Origin: Cavia porcellus | Lineage: Eukaryota; Chordata; Mammalia; Rodentia; Caviidae | Reading direction: 5' to 3' | NCBI RefSeq assembly: GCF_034190915.1 | Contig: NW_026947503.1 | Location: 23,208,532 to 23,272,531 of the forward strand | Length of the DNA stretch: 64,000 nt | Shown here: positions 1 through 11,640 of the stretch, one piece after another | Position numbering within the stretch: the stretch's first letter is position 1 | Layout of the letters: every line of letters begins with the position of its first letter | Position numbers and translations under genes: made by a program | The notes under the pieces: model-generated | Told to the model about the DNA's origin: nothing | Seen by the model: only the letters and a program-made list of their open reading frames with translations | Database searches by the model: none

Positions 1-27
1 AAAAAAAAAAAAAAAAAAAAAAAAAAA
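1..27. repeat. poly(A) run at window edge
   Basis: An uninterrupted run of 27 A. It may be the tail of a plus-strand retroelement lying left of the window, but the element body is not visible. Confidence 0.8.
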
Positions 28-1150
28 GAGTAGAAGGGAAAGCCTAGGAGTACTGAAGTGAACTAGCTAGAGAAAAGACAACGTTTAATCACATGAAAGT
101 ATCATAAAATTAAGTGAAGCAGTTGATGAAAGAGAGGAAGATGATGAGTAGAATAAAACAAAATTTACAGAACTAAATTGTGATTGAGAGAGAAAAGAAG
201 GTAGATAACAAAAAAAAACAAGAGACAAACATAACAACTCATAAAAAAACACAAATGTACAGAACAAAACACAAAATGGAGCAGAGAGGAAAAAAAAGAT
301 AAAAGAAAAATAAAAACAGCAATGGCAACATAAAAAAAAAACTAAGCCAGTCTACTACCAAGAGGAAAAATTATCAGACAGAGAAAAATAAAAGTAGTGA
401 GATTTCTCTTTATCTGCAGTTCTGCGGTAGGTTCAAGGCTTATCCCAGAAAGTGTGCTCTAGCCACAGTTACAGGTGGATTTGTGTTGGGCTTCAATCTG
501 ATCTTTGTTTCTGGATTTGGGAGATGGGGTTAGTTTTCTGTGGCCACAATTCTCCCCAGCTGTTCAAAAGAGAAGAAAACAATAAAAGACGGAAACATTT
601 TAAAAATAAGAAAGTGAGCAAGCAAGACAGAAAGAGACAAAGAAAAGCAAAAAAGAAAAGACAAGACAAAGAGGCAGCCCTGCCCCTCCCGCTCTCCTAC
701 CTGTGTCTCTCTCCCCAAGCACAGGCTAGTTCACCTAACTTGCAACTGGCTGGCTCATATGGTTACTATTACTTCAGACTTGTCTGTACCACTATTCCTA
801 CCTGTAAAATACTGTGTGCCCTAGACAGAGGGCTACTATGTCGCTGGCATTCCCTACAGCCCTCCAGGCCCTGAGTGCCATCAATGGAGGGTGGTCTCAG
901 AGTTGCTTCCAATAAGTCACAGCAGCTCCCATCAAGCAAGGATAAAAAACTGCTGAGAATTCTGCACCCTGTTGATAGGAATAAAAATGGTGAAGTCATT
1001 TTGGTAAAGAAGTTGACAATTTCTTATAAGGTTGAAAATTTAATTGACGTACCAGTCACATCTCATCTCTACTATTTAATCAAGAGAAATGAAAATATAT
1101 ACCCAAAGGCCAACTTCAATTCATCATATTTTCATTTATAGAAGCTAAAA
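28..1150. other. Unclassified A-rich and mixed sequence
   Basis: Positions 28-400 are very A-rich on the plus strand. Positions 420-960 are more GC-balanced and include a purine-rich tract near 575-675. Reading frames of 140 and 88 codons (452-874 and 875-1141) are open, but I recognise no protein family in them. The composition would fit the body or 5' region of an old retroelement, which is inference. No splice-bounded exon or tail supports a gene. Confidence 0.4.
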
Positions 1151-2456
1151 ATAGAAAACAAAAATGTGAATGGGGAACAGATAATCAATATAACAGAATG
1201 CTACTTAGCAATAAAAATGAATGAGCTACTGACACATGCAACAATAGCAAATATATACTTTCTTCTGTGGAAAATAATATAATAAACCTAGTCTGTTTTA
1301 AAAAATGTATCTTTGGAATGTTCCAGTAAGAAAAATACTGCACAACTGTGGTATATTGTGTAATTATCTACACCTTGAAGAAAAGTTTCTTGAGACACAT
1401 TCATAAAACATCTGAGTTATGTGTCTCTGGTGATTATTCTAAGCTGTATAAAAGACCTTGTACTTGTGATATACTGTAAAAAGAAACTTATGCAACTGCC
1501 TTCAAGCTCTGACAGTGTAAATAAATAGTATTAAAAGTATGTTGTTTTGAAGAAAGTAGTTCACTTATCAAGAATTTAACTATAATAAGAAGGGCTTTTA
1601 GGTTTAAAAACATAACAAATGTAAAAGTTGATAAATATTAAAAATTATTGTATCAAAAAATAAAAAATAAGAAATATGTTAGCAAACAATAATATGGGCA
1701 AGGACTTAAACTATTAAAGGTTCTTAACTAACTATAAATAAACAAACAGAAAACCCAGCATAAACAGAACTGTCTATGAATTAATAATTCACATGTACAC
1801 AAATAATTCAAAACTTCAAAAGCCAATGAAAATGTTTTCAGCTCTGTTAGTAATAACAAGAATAAAATTTTTATCAAATTGAGCATAATTTTAAAAGTAC
1901 AAATAACCCAGATGATGTAATAAAGTAACATTCAAACTTCATTGGTCAAAATGCAAATTAACACAAATATACTGGAAAACAATTTGACAACGTCTATTTA
2001 AAAACCTTTACAATGTGTATTTTGTTTGCCTTAGTAATGAAACCAGTACTGTTACATGAAAATATTTAACGCATGCAAGTGCAGTGTTACCTGTGGTAGT
2101 TCTGGGTTGAAATAAACAATGGGTTATGTGAATAAATTGTATCATAGAAGAGAACCACTATGCAAATGCTAAAATAATGTAGAAAGTATCATAGAAGATT
2201 CAATAGTAAATGTGCACCATATTACAAAATATAGAACAAACTCATGTGAATATTGATGAAAAATATAAAATACTAGTAAAATGTAACTGGAAGTATGTTA
2301 ACAAATAATAAAGTACAAAAATATTGCAGGCTCTGGAACTAAAGTAGCTACATTCAAATTCCATCACTGTTCATTTTTCTCTATATAAACTTAGGCACGT
2401 AACAGAAATGCTCTCTCTGTATCACTTTATCTATGTTTTTATTGAAGTCATCTGCC
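1151..2456. other. AT-rich unique DNA, nothing recognised
   Basis: Low-GC sequence with no recognisable repeat and no reading frame of interest. Likely neutral intergenic DNA. Confidence 0.5.
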
Positions 2457-2794
2457 TGCTGTGGTTTGAATGTTTGGGTCCTCCAAAGTTCATATGCTGA
2501 AATCCTAACCTCCTAAACATTCGTTTAAGTAGAGGGAACATTTGGGAGGTGATTGGGTCAAGAGAATGGAGTCTTCATGCTTAAGATAAACACCCTTAGA
2601 AAGCTAAAAAGAACCATTCTCTTTGTCATGTGAGATACACTAGAAAGATACCATTTAATTCACCAGACACTAAACTTGCTAACACCTTGATCCTGGACTT
2701 CTCAGCTTCCAGAATTGAAGGGAATAAGGTTTTGATCTTTCTAAGCTGGTCTGCTTATGGTATTTTATTACATCTGCCTGAAAGGACTAAGATA
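2457..2794 (+). mobile_element. MaLR-type solo LTR (MST/MLT1-like)
   Basis: The segment opens with the MaLR signature 'tgctgtggtttgaatg'. It has the internal landmarks 'gggaggtgattgggtca', 'caccagacac' and 'ccttgatcctggacttc', and closes on 'gactaagata'. These landmarks occur in the expected order for ERVL-MaLR LTRs. No internal region follows, so it is a solo LTR, old and diverged. Exact subfamily is uncertain. Confidence 0.75.
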
Positions 2795-2804
2795 TTCCCT
2801 GTGT

Positions 2805-3120
2805 GGTATGGTTGAGTGTTGTTATTGTTGAATTGTGTCCTCCAGACATTCATATGTTTAATTCTTGACTCCAGGACCTCAAAATGTACCTCATTTAGAA
2901 TTAGTGTTGTTGAAGATGTAATTGGCTAAGATGAGATCATACTAAAGAATTGCAGGCAGCACTTGATTCCACATGACTGATGTTCTTTAAAATGAGAGAA
3001 TCTGCAAAAAGATGTACACAGGAGAATGCCATGTGAAAACAAGAGGCAGACCTGAGACTGATGCTTCTATAAGCTTCCAAAAACTTGAAAGATTGCCACC
3101 TTTTTGGACTACTTTGCTTT
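2805..3120 (+). mobile_element. MLT1-like LTR fragment
   Basis: Starts at 'tgttgaattgtgtcctcc' and continues with 'aagatgtaattggctaag', 'gatgagatcata' and 'gaatgccatgtgaaaac', the usual order for an MLT1-class MaLR LTR. It lies directly behind another MaLR LTR in the same orientation. The two differ too much to be the LTR pair of one provirus. Confidence 0.65.
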
Positions 3121-3159
3121 GGTTGTCTTAGAAAGTAATATAAGTATTAAAGAATCTCT

Positions 3160-3215
3160 TATGTGTGAAACATTTGGAACAGTGCTTTGCATATAGCCAA
3201 TGCTCATTATAAGTT
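3160..3215 (+). repeat. MIR/L2-like fragment
   Basis: The stretch around 'ggaacagtgctttgcata' resembles the conserved end of MIR/L2 elements ('aacagtgcctggcacata'). Short and diverged, so only tentative. Confidence 0.4.
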
Positions 3216-3394
3216 AACTATTGTTATTAAAGTTGTCCCTCTTTGACATTTTATTGCCATGACTATGGTCAACATCAATAACTATGATAAATGGAAAAAT
3301 ACAAATTACAATGTTGTTAAAAATTTGCTACATTTCTTCAAGATTAAATGATAAATTTGTGTTATGGGATAAGAACTTGTGGTCAATTTAACAC

Positions 3395-3960
3395 CATGTG
3401 GATTACATCAGCATGGCACTGAGCAAAGATGCTCCACCTAAGGAAAGTTGCCAGCATAAATAGGTGGAGAAGGAGAAGGGTGTTGAGGCATTAATGCGTT
3501 GTTGCATTGAGGCGTTGTGGGTTCTCCTGCTAGTTGCTGTTTGAGCTGTTGGTTCTTCTGGAAAAGCTTTGGTCCTCACATTGAGCATTTATTCCTGACT
3601 CCAGAGGGGAAGATGTGTGCCTCTTGGTCTCCAGGATGAACTTATACACTGGCTTCTTGGCATGAACCCAACTGTGCTTGTCATCGGAGGGGCTCGAGGC
3701 CTCCATGTAGCTGAGGATGGCTGTGGTGCCTTTCAGTACCACAGGCTCTCTTCTTTGTTGTGAGTGTGACTTCTTGACTCCAGCATAGAACACTCATCCC
3801 ACCAGCACAGCTCCTTCACCCCACTGGCATAGACTTTCTGGCCTCCACTGCTGACCTTTGGGCTTTCCCAGCATGGATCCATGAAAGAGACTGGCGTGAG
3901 TCCTTCTTGTGGGCTCTGGACCTCCAGTCATGAGTTCTGGGTTTTTATCTGGACTCATAT
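3395..3960. other. GC-rich unclassified block
   Basis: A block visibly richer in GC than its AT-rich surroundings. On the minus strand it holds overlapping reading frames of 61, 87 and 120 codons in different phases (3403-3588, 3530-3793, 3794-4156). The last runs into the neighbouring AT-rich sequence. I recognise no protein domain. It could be a decayed pseudogene whose frame shifts between blocks, an LTR-element interior, or a GC-rich L1 3'UTR module like the one at 21.5 kb. It is not called as coding. Confidence 0.35.
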
Positions 3961-4078
3961 GGGACATTGCTGTGGGATTTAGGTCTTTGACTAAATATTC
4001 TATGTCTTTGGTGATGCAAATAGATTTCCTGCATTTTCTTGTGTTAACTCCCAGTGACCATTTAAAAATAATATTACA

Positions 4079-4647
4079 TGTCTCCAATGTTTTGGTTTTA
4101 TTGGTTTTGTTCTTTACTGCTTTGTTCAATTTTATTATAACTGATGATATAGGCAATTCTTTTTAAAATAGCAAGAGGTATTATGGTAACCATTGTTGAT
4201 CACCTTGTATTCTGTTTTTACATTATGTACTATGTCCATTCTTTTGATTTGACTGACTCTGTTTTGTTATGTCACATTTGGTTTTATTCTCTTCAAAAAT
4301 AATAAGAAGAACTGTGGAAATAATAAAACCCAAAATATACAATTGTCTTTGTAAAAAAGAGAGGAAAAGAAAGTGCTCTAAAGGATATAACTGCATGTAT
4401 ATTTAGGGGTATAAGATAGGTAACCATATTACTGAGTTTTTGTTGGATCATTGAACAGAACTGTTTGCAGTCTCACTGTTTGTCCACTTTATATGATTTA
4501 GTTTTGTAACTTGAACAACTATTTCTAAGATGACAATATGTAATCTATTAACTAGTGATTTCCTAATGTTTATTTTTTTTAATTCTGTATAAGTTGAACC
4601 CTTTTTCTGTCTTTTTCTTTTTCTCCTTAAATAAAATTTTAAAAAAT
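4079..4647 (+). mobile_element. 5'-truncated L1 insertion, 3'UTR only
   Basis: Contains two landmark blocks of this genome's L1 3'UTR: the T-rich unit with 'gatgatataggcaattc' and 'ggtaaccattgttgatca', and the terminal module with 'tggatcattgaacag', 'atatgtaatctatta' and 'ccttaaataaaattt'. It is flanked by a 15-bp target duplication with one mismatch: 'aaaaataatattaca' (4064-4078) and 'aaaaatagtattaca' (4648-4662). Both flanks and the A-rich end show target-primed reverse transcription. No coding part of L1 is present. Confidence 0.85.
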
Positions 4648-4798
4648 AAAAATAGTATTACAAACTCCATGTCCTGATTCTAGTTTTTCTCTGCACAATC
4701 CCTAAATACAACAATTTGTATTTGTTTGCATAGGATTATGATAATGAGGAGAAACAGGTTTTAAAATTATCACTTCTATTTAAATTATGCCGTTTTTA

Positions 4799-4934
4799 CC
4801 AGTTGTGGTGGTATATGCCTATTATTCCAGCACTTGAGAGTCTCAGTTAGGAAGACCACAGTGAGTTCAAGACCAGCCTGGACCATAAAGCAAGTTCAAG
4901 GCTGCAAAATGAGACTGTTTCAAAAAGACCCAAA
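4799..4934 (+). mobile_element. B1-related SINE
   Basis: 7SL-type landmarks in order: 'ccagttgtggtggtatatgcc', 'attccagcacttgagag', 'gagttcaagaccagcctgg' and an A-rich tail. An imperfect target duplication flanks it (about 4786-4798 'ttatgccgttttt' and 4935-4947 'aaatgccattttc'). Diverged, so not recent. Confidence 0.8.
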
Positions 4935-4947
4935 AATGCCATTTTCT

Positions 4948-6924
4948 TGCATAATTTTAAATGAAAATGTGATAAAATTGTATTACTTATAAAAAATGAT
5001 TGTATAAATAAAAGAGCCTCAACATAAGTCTTAAGATCTCATTTATAGTAGACAGTTTATATCCTTAGGAACCGCAATCTTGCATACCAGTTATGCGATT
5101 TTATTGTGTTGGTCTCAGGAATTCTGATATTTCATCTTTGTTCCCCCAAAATTTTGCTCTAGTTCATTTTCTACACAGAAAATAAAATCACAAAATATGC
5201 TGAGAGGTTTAGAAGAAATTTAAGTTAACCTTCACCCTGAGTGTTGTTTCCCAAAAAATGGTTTCTGGTACTTTGCCACTTTCCCATTTTAAGATTTTTG
5301 GCTATCAGCCAACATTTTCAAAATATAAATTTAGAAGTTTAGTCCAAGTAAAAGAATTAGTATTCTATGCAATCATGCCCATTTACAATGAACATTTATG
5401 AACATGGCTATCATTTAGGACAGAATAGAATTTACTAATAAGGATCAAAGTCCTAGAAAATGCATTTGAACCTGACAAAGTTTTCTAACATTGTGTTAAA
5501 AAGCTAACTACAATTGTGATAGGCTTTACTTTTTGGTCTCCTTTCTGGTTTTTCTCAAATAAGTTTTCCCAAAATGATTTTTTTTTAATTTTAAGACTAA
5601 AGTTTTTTCTTTTTTCTGTATTTTTTATATTGTTTCAGTCTCTCCAAATATGTAAGGCTAGAGTCATACAATGGCAAAAAGCCCATCATTTAAAATAAAA
5701 GTCAGAATTAGTTATACAACACTATACGAACAGGAGAGATTGTAAAGTGCTAATTTTTTAAAATCTTATTAGTACATCTCTGCAATATATAAAGTTTGTA
5801 CTCATCTTTAAGAATTGATTTACATACATAACACATCTTGATTCTTTTTTATTCTCCTTCCCTTCTCAACTGTAATCTTGACTTCACATAGAGCCTGAAT
5901 GTGAAACAATGATCACATAGTCCTCTCGAGCTGGAAGAAAAACTGTCATCGTTTTACACTAAATTGTCAAGAAACTCAAACATTTAATTTAAGAACAAAA
6001 TACACCTAAAATGTCACAGAATATTACAATATAACAATGACATCTGTCCTTGAAAGGTCAGGGACATATATTATACTTGAAATCAATTCCAGTGTGTTGA
6101 GATTTAACTATTTATGTATAATGCTTCCTCTGATTTTTTCTAGTGAAGCAGACTTCTAAGAACTAGTATATAACAAGCTATAAAAATGTACAATAAATGA
6201 AATGACTTCAGAAGAGTATTATATAATGCATATCATTTGTGGAAGATACATTCATTTGCTTGCATATGTAGGAAATCTCCAGGAAGATAACCAAGACTTT
6301 GAAAATAGGACTGAATGACTGGCAATCCTAGCAAGAAAAAGAATAATTTCCACAGGACACTTGGTCAATTTTGTATTTTTTTGTCTTATCATCTAATCAA
6401 AGGTTAAATGAAACAAGATAATTTTAAAATTATATCAGGGCACCATAGTCAGCTTGATAATTCAAACCTAGGAAATAGTGTCATTTTTCTGAGTCACCTA
6501 TCTGCAAATGTCACAATGGTTAAGTGCAGTTTCTTACACAGAGCTAGGAAAATTCATCTAAAACATAATAAACACACCTACAATATAACTTCTAAAGGTC
6601 TCTCAGAAAATTTACAAGAAAGTATAGTGAGAATGCAGCCAAGAATATAACGTGATGAGATTTTCAAGGCATAACTTCCTTTCTGAGCCTCCTGGTTTCA
6701 ACCATATGAAGCATAATCATGTCTTCATATACCACACAGGTAAGTGCATCCTAGATTTTCTTAATTTGCTTAAAACCTAGATTAACTAAAATAATAATAA
6801 TAAATGAGAAACAAGATAAATGAGATTTATGGGCAAATTTGCACATAAATCAAGTCAGAGACTATTTAAAGCTTCAGATGAAATTTCAAATTTCTTAGTT
6901 GGCCTCTTTGTTTTTTTATATAGA
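4948..6924. other. AT-rich unique DNA, nothing recognised
   Basis: No repeat family, tandem array or plausible exon recognised. Reading frames at 5516-5698 and 6408-6650 look like chance open frames in AT-rich DNA. Confidence 0.5.
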
Positions 6925-8295
6925 CTATTTTTAAAACCATCTTTCCACTTCTTATTTTGTGATATAATTAGAATTGTATATAACATAAAACTCACAATTT
7001 ATCTATTTATAAGTATATAGTTCAGTAACACTCAGTACATTCACAATGTTGTACAATTATCATCCTATATAGTTTCCAGAATATGGTTTTCATCTGCAGA
7101 AGAAACTCTGTACTGATTAAACCAGTGGTGGTGAACCTATGTCACTCAGGTGCAGCAGTCACACAAAGCCCTCTCTGCTGACTGACAAGCCAAGTCACCT
7201 CAGCGTCACCCCCGCTGTGGAGCATTCAGATTTAACTGCAGTGTTGGCACTTTACAATATTTAAGTAGCCTGCAGTTGTGCTTCAGGCACTCTACCTCTG
7301 AAAGTTTCCCATTGCTGCATTAAACAGTTTTGTCCATTCCTTCCTTGGTGACAATGATCTCCTCCAGCCTCTCATTGCTCCTGGAAACCACCAATTTGCT
7401 ATCTCTGAGGATTTGCTTATACTAGATATTTTACACAAATGTAATTATAAATCGTGTTTTTTTATGTCTGTGTTCATTCACTTAGCATTATGTTTTCAAA
7501 TAAAATACATGTTGTAACACAAATCAGTACTTACTCCTTTTATAGATAATCTTTCACTGTATGAATATTGTTCATCCATTCATCTGTGTTGTTTTCATCT
7601 CTTGGTTCTCATGAATAAGGCTGTTATGAATATTCATATAAAAGGTTTTTTTGAAATATCAGTTTTTAATTCTCTGAGCTGTATACCGAGAAGTAAAACT
7701 GCGGAACCATATGGTAGTTATATTTTTAATCTTTTATTAAAGAATTTGTTGAATATTTTTCCTCAGTGGACAAGCCATTTTTCTTTCCCAGAATTAATCT
7801 ACAAAAGTGCCATCTACTAGTCCTTACCTATTCCTATTTTTCTTTTGTTTGAATACAGTCATTGCAGTGAGTATGAAGTGGCATCTTGTGTTTTGATTTG
7901 TACTTTTCTGATGAATAATTATGTTGAGTATCTTTTCATGCACTTGTCTGTCTGAAAAAGAAATCTCTACTCAAGCTGTTAACCCATAATTTAATTAGGT
8001 TTCTCCATCAGAATTCTTTGTATAATCTGTTTTATTGTTTCCATGTTGTCTTTGGGTTTTTTTCTTTATTTACTTTTTCCTGTTTAATTTTCAGTCTGGA
8101 TACCAGGGCCTTATCAGATTTTTGATTTGCAATTTTTTTTCCTGTTTTGTGAATTTTTTTCACTTTATTGTTAGTGGCCTTTAATATACAAAAGATTTTA
8201 ATTTTGATATTCAGTCCTTTGTTTCCTTTTGTCAATTGTTGTGATACCATTACTAAGAAACTTTTGCCAAATCTAAAGTAATGAAAATTCACTCC
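6925..8295 (-). mobile_element. Ancient L1 (L1M-type) ORF2 end and 3'UTR
   Basis: The plus strand reads as the complement of an old mammalian L1: 'cagtacattcacaatgttgt', 'cattcacttagcattatg', 'catgaataaggctgttatga' and 'tgataccattactaagaaac' occur in antisense order. The element therefore runs right to left, with its 3'UTR at about 6930-7114. A hAT transposon interrupts it at 7123-7317, and the L1 resumes after the duplicated 'attaaac'. Heavily diverged, with no usable reading frame. Confidence 0.85.
7123..7317 (+). mobile_element. Non-autonomous hAT-type DNA transposon
   Basis: A 195-bp element beginning 'cagtggtggtgaacct' and ending 'gaaagtttcccattgctg', which form imperfect terminal inverted repeats. 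An 8-bp target duplication flanks it: 'gattaaac' (7115-7122) and 'cattaaac' (7318-7325), 7 of 8 matching, the length expected for hAT elements. Internal words such as 'agccctctctgct' and 'gttggcactttacaata' fit a hAT MITE family known in several mammals. No transposase is encoded. The family name is not assigned. Confidence 0.8.
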
Positions 8296-8316
8296 TATAT
8301 GTTTTCTTCTAAGAAT

Positions 8317-8376
8317 TTCTTTAGGTAGTACTAAAGATTAAATCCAGCGCCTTTGCACTGAGCTATATCTCCAGAA
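8317..8376 (-). mobile_element. ID SINE fragment
   Basis: The complement reads 'ggagatatagctcagtgca', the tRNA-like A-box region of an ID element, and continues through its body in antisense. A perfect 15-bp target duplication 'ttttcttctaagaat' flanks it (8302-8316 and 8377-8391), so its limits are secure. The A-tail is degraded. Confidence 0.8.
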
Positions 8377-8391
8377 TTTTCTTCTAAGAAT

Positions 8392-10379
8392 AATATTTAA
8401 GTCTTTGACTTATTTTAAATTTATTTTTATATGCAGTATGAGGAAAGAATATTAATTTATATGATGCATATAAATATCCAGTCATTTAAAATTTGGACTA
8501 ATAAAAGAAACACCAGTGAACACATACTATGTTTCCATTAGTCCTATATTTTTATAGTAAAGCATCTTCTATTTGTTAATCCAGAGTGAGATATATTGCA
8601 ATAACCAGGAGATGAAATCTACATAAATTAATTATTCAGTTTCATAATTAAAAGTGTGAAAGATAATTTGAAAGCAGTTATGTGACTATTATTTCCGTTA
8701 ACTACATAGAAAATTGAGTGGAATGGTCACACTGCAGTTAGACATCATGTGTAACTTAAAATATAACTCATAGCCATTTAGTTTATTGGAATAAGAACTT
8801 TTCACAGTATAAGTTTCTGTGTCAAAAAAAGTCACAATGACCTTGTTTATTTGTTCTGTGAAGAATTTTTCATTGCAAACTAAAAATTTTAAGTTGGGAT
8901 ACTATATTTCTTTAGTGGAAATTTTCACATTATTTCTTTTAAAGTTCCTTCTCTATTGGTGATTCATTGGTCTGTGTCAAACATCACAGCATGCTATACA
9001 CCTTGTTGACCGAAAAGACAATTAGATAGACAATTCTAAGTGGAATACTCACTATTACAAGACTTTCTTTCCAGTTACCATGACAATATGACCTAATCAT
9101 AGATGTTAGCTGTAAAGGGATTAGAGAGGCTTCAATAATACTTCTTCAGGAAGACAAATATCTTGATCATTATCTTCTAGTCCCATATTCTACTAATCAT
9201 GTAACTATTAACTAGTCATGGAAATGCTAGAACTGTATCACTAATCTGATGTTTTTTATTATCATAGTACATTTTTCAACAGCAATGGTATTCTTATGGA
9301 TAGGATGCCTGTCCCTAAAGTCTGAAATCCCTTTTCCTCCTGGATAAAATAAAATGAAGTGATAAAAATATCAAAGCTTTTATCATGCCAAAGTACTTGA
9401 GATGCTACAAAGAAAACTGTTTTGAATTTTCATTATCTCTTCTCTCTTCATAAAAGTTAGTCAAAAAGTTTCTTTAAACTTGAAGAGATAAATAATTAAT
9501 TTATGAGCTGGCTACTGTTGCTGCTACTACATGTAGTACTGCTATAAATAATAGCTATTTTGTATAATATTTAAATTTTTATGAGAACTGTTAATTTGAT
9601 TGTAATTATTAGATATCAAATTTTGTAACATCTCATACATTTGAAAAGATTTGTACCATTAAATGGAAGTAAAGTTCAAACAGATAGTGAAAAGGTCACT
9701 ACACTTTAAGAGTCCCCTTCCCATCCTTTCTCCTTCCTCAGGGATGTATATTAGGCCAACAGAGCCAAAAGCATCTGGTTGATGTCAGAAGAAGACCCCA
9801 TTACTGGTTCCTTAGCAGACTAGTTAGTATCTCCCTCAAGGTCTCACAAATCCAATTCAATAATAGTTGGAATTCCCAAAAGCAGACAAGGAAAGTACTG
9901 ACCAGCAGTAGACAACCTAAGAAGACAAGTGGGTACTAGATATTTGCTTACTGATTGCTAGCCCCACCACCATGGTCCAGGAATGCTCAGGGATGGTGGT
10001 CACTGTACAGATGTTACAATGACCTGCCTGGTGATTGCCAATAAGCAGGTTCTTTGGCTCTTTTTGTCTCACTGGTTCTCTGCAGAGACGGGGTGTAACC
10101 ATATACAAGATATGGTACAGCCCAATGAGAAAGGACAATGAAGAGAACTAATAAAATTTCCTAAAGTGTAGAATTTCTGTGGATCCAAACTCTCATGTCA
10201 CCAACTAGTCAGAGTATATTATTAGGAGGGGACATCAGGCCTTCTTTTTGTTGAGGTGCTAGATAAAACATCCAAAGTTCTTGAGAAAGGAGAAGGAAGA
10301 CCATGATGGTGAAGAACAATGGCTACTTACCAATAGATATAGGAGCCTGATGCTATAACAAATGGTTAAAAACCAGTCT
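8392..10379. other. Unique AT-rich DNA, nothing recognised
   Basis: No repeat or gene could be assigned. A minus-strand frame of 73 codons at 9917-10138 is in the least AT-rich part but resembles no family I know and has no supporting signals. Confidence 0.5.
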
Positions 10380-10570
10380 TGCCTGGGGCATGATAAGTGT
10401 TCAGCAAATATTATTTATTATGATATATGATACAATCACAACATGAATCATGACTTTGGGTGTTGTTTCTTTTTTGGAATTATGTTGTTCTTTTAAATGG
10501 CTAGGTAGGCTTAGCAATCACTGTCATCTCCAATAGAAAGGTTAAATAACTGATTCAAAAACACACAGTT
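10380..10570 (+). repeat. Possible MIR/L2 remnant
   Basis: 'ataagtgttcagcaaatatt' followed about 120 bp later by 'aggttaaataactgattca' and 'acacacag' matches the order of conserved MIR words. Diverged and only tentative. Confidence 0.4.
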
Positions 10571-11099
10571 AAAGACACACATACATCCCTTTTGTCAACA
10601 CACTTTCCTCTCCAGCATGGAAGAAGTGGAGGATTTAAATGATAGGAAACTACCGATGTAAAAGAGTGGGCAATCAGGGTAGATAAAATGGAAACAAAAG
10701 AACCTGATATATACATATATCTAATCTAGATTAAAGAAGTAGAAATTGATTAAAAATAGAGGAGTACAATTAGATTGGGTAAGGTTCAATGTGCCAAGGA
10801 ATTAAAGTTGCCTGATGTCATACAATCTTGTGAAAGATATATCAAATATTCCTAACCTTTTGGGAAGCTAAAGAGTCAAAAAAATTTTTTTAAATCTAGT
10901 ATATCTATACTAGACATACCTAGCTAAATTAGAAATATTATAAGCAGTCAAATAGGGCTGGACCCAAAGGAGTCAGTGCAGAGGATACATTACAACTATG
11001 AGTAGAGGCACATTTGTTAAAGGGAAGTCCTCAAGACAAAAGATAGAATCACTACATACTTTACCTAAGGATGAACAGGAGCAATTAGTATTCTAAATA

Positions 11100-11477
11100 T
11101 GTGTCAGTTACCATAGGTGGTTTTTATTTCCCCCATGTACACTTGCCTCCACAGCTGGTCCCCATTTACTCTATATTACTTAAGCAATTATATTCATAAT
11201 CTTGTTGGTTGACCATACTTTTTGACCACCTCATATTCACCTTGTGATTTTCCATTGGATTAATGTTACCTTGCATCTCATCTGAGTCCCACCCCTCACC
11301 TTGTGGTTTTGTTCTATAAAACTCTCTTTAGAAGTGAGATCTCTGTCAACTCACTAAGGACTCTCCCTTAGAAGTTTTCTTTCCCTAATAAATATATAGC
11401 TTTCTTTCTCCAATAAATACTTTCATCTTTTAACCTCCATACGTTGGAATTTATTCTTTGATTTTTTAGAGAACACA
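11100..11477 (+). mobile_element. Probable ERV LTR
   Basis: Has LTR-like organisation: a possible 5' 'tgtcagttac', a TATA-like 'tataaaactctcttt' at about 11317, and 'ctaataaatat' and 'ccaataaatac' polyadenylation-type signals about 70-90 bp later. It ends near 'gaacaca'. I could not find a convincing target duplication, and the family is not recognised. Between 10571 and 11100 I see only unique DNA. Confidence 0.5.
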
Positions 11478-11640
11478 AACTCCACTTATTTTTCCCTTAT
11501 ATTATTTGGATTACATGGAAGTCTCATATCATTTCTCAATCAAAACTCATTTCAAAATTCATGTGGAATGCATTTCACAAATCAATGGCATAATGTAATT
11601 TTTGTTCCTTTTTTATTTTCAAAACTGTCCTGATTTGTAA

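Noticed and set aside
452..874. 140-codon plus-strand frame
   Set aside because: Lys/Arg-rich from a purine tract, no domain, no start context, splice sites or polyadenylation evidence.
11317..11400. TATA-like and AATAAA signals considered as a host gene promoter or terminator
   Set aside because: Their spacing fits a retroviral-type LTR, and no exon follows.
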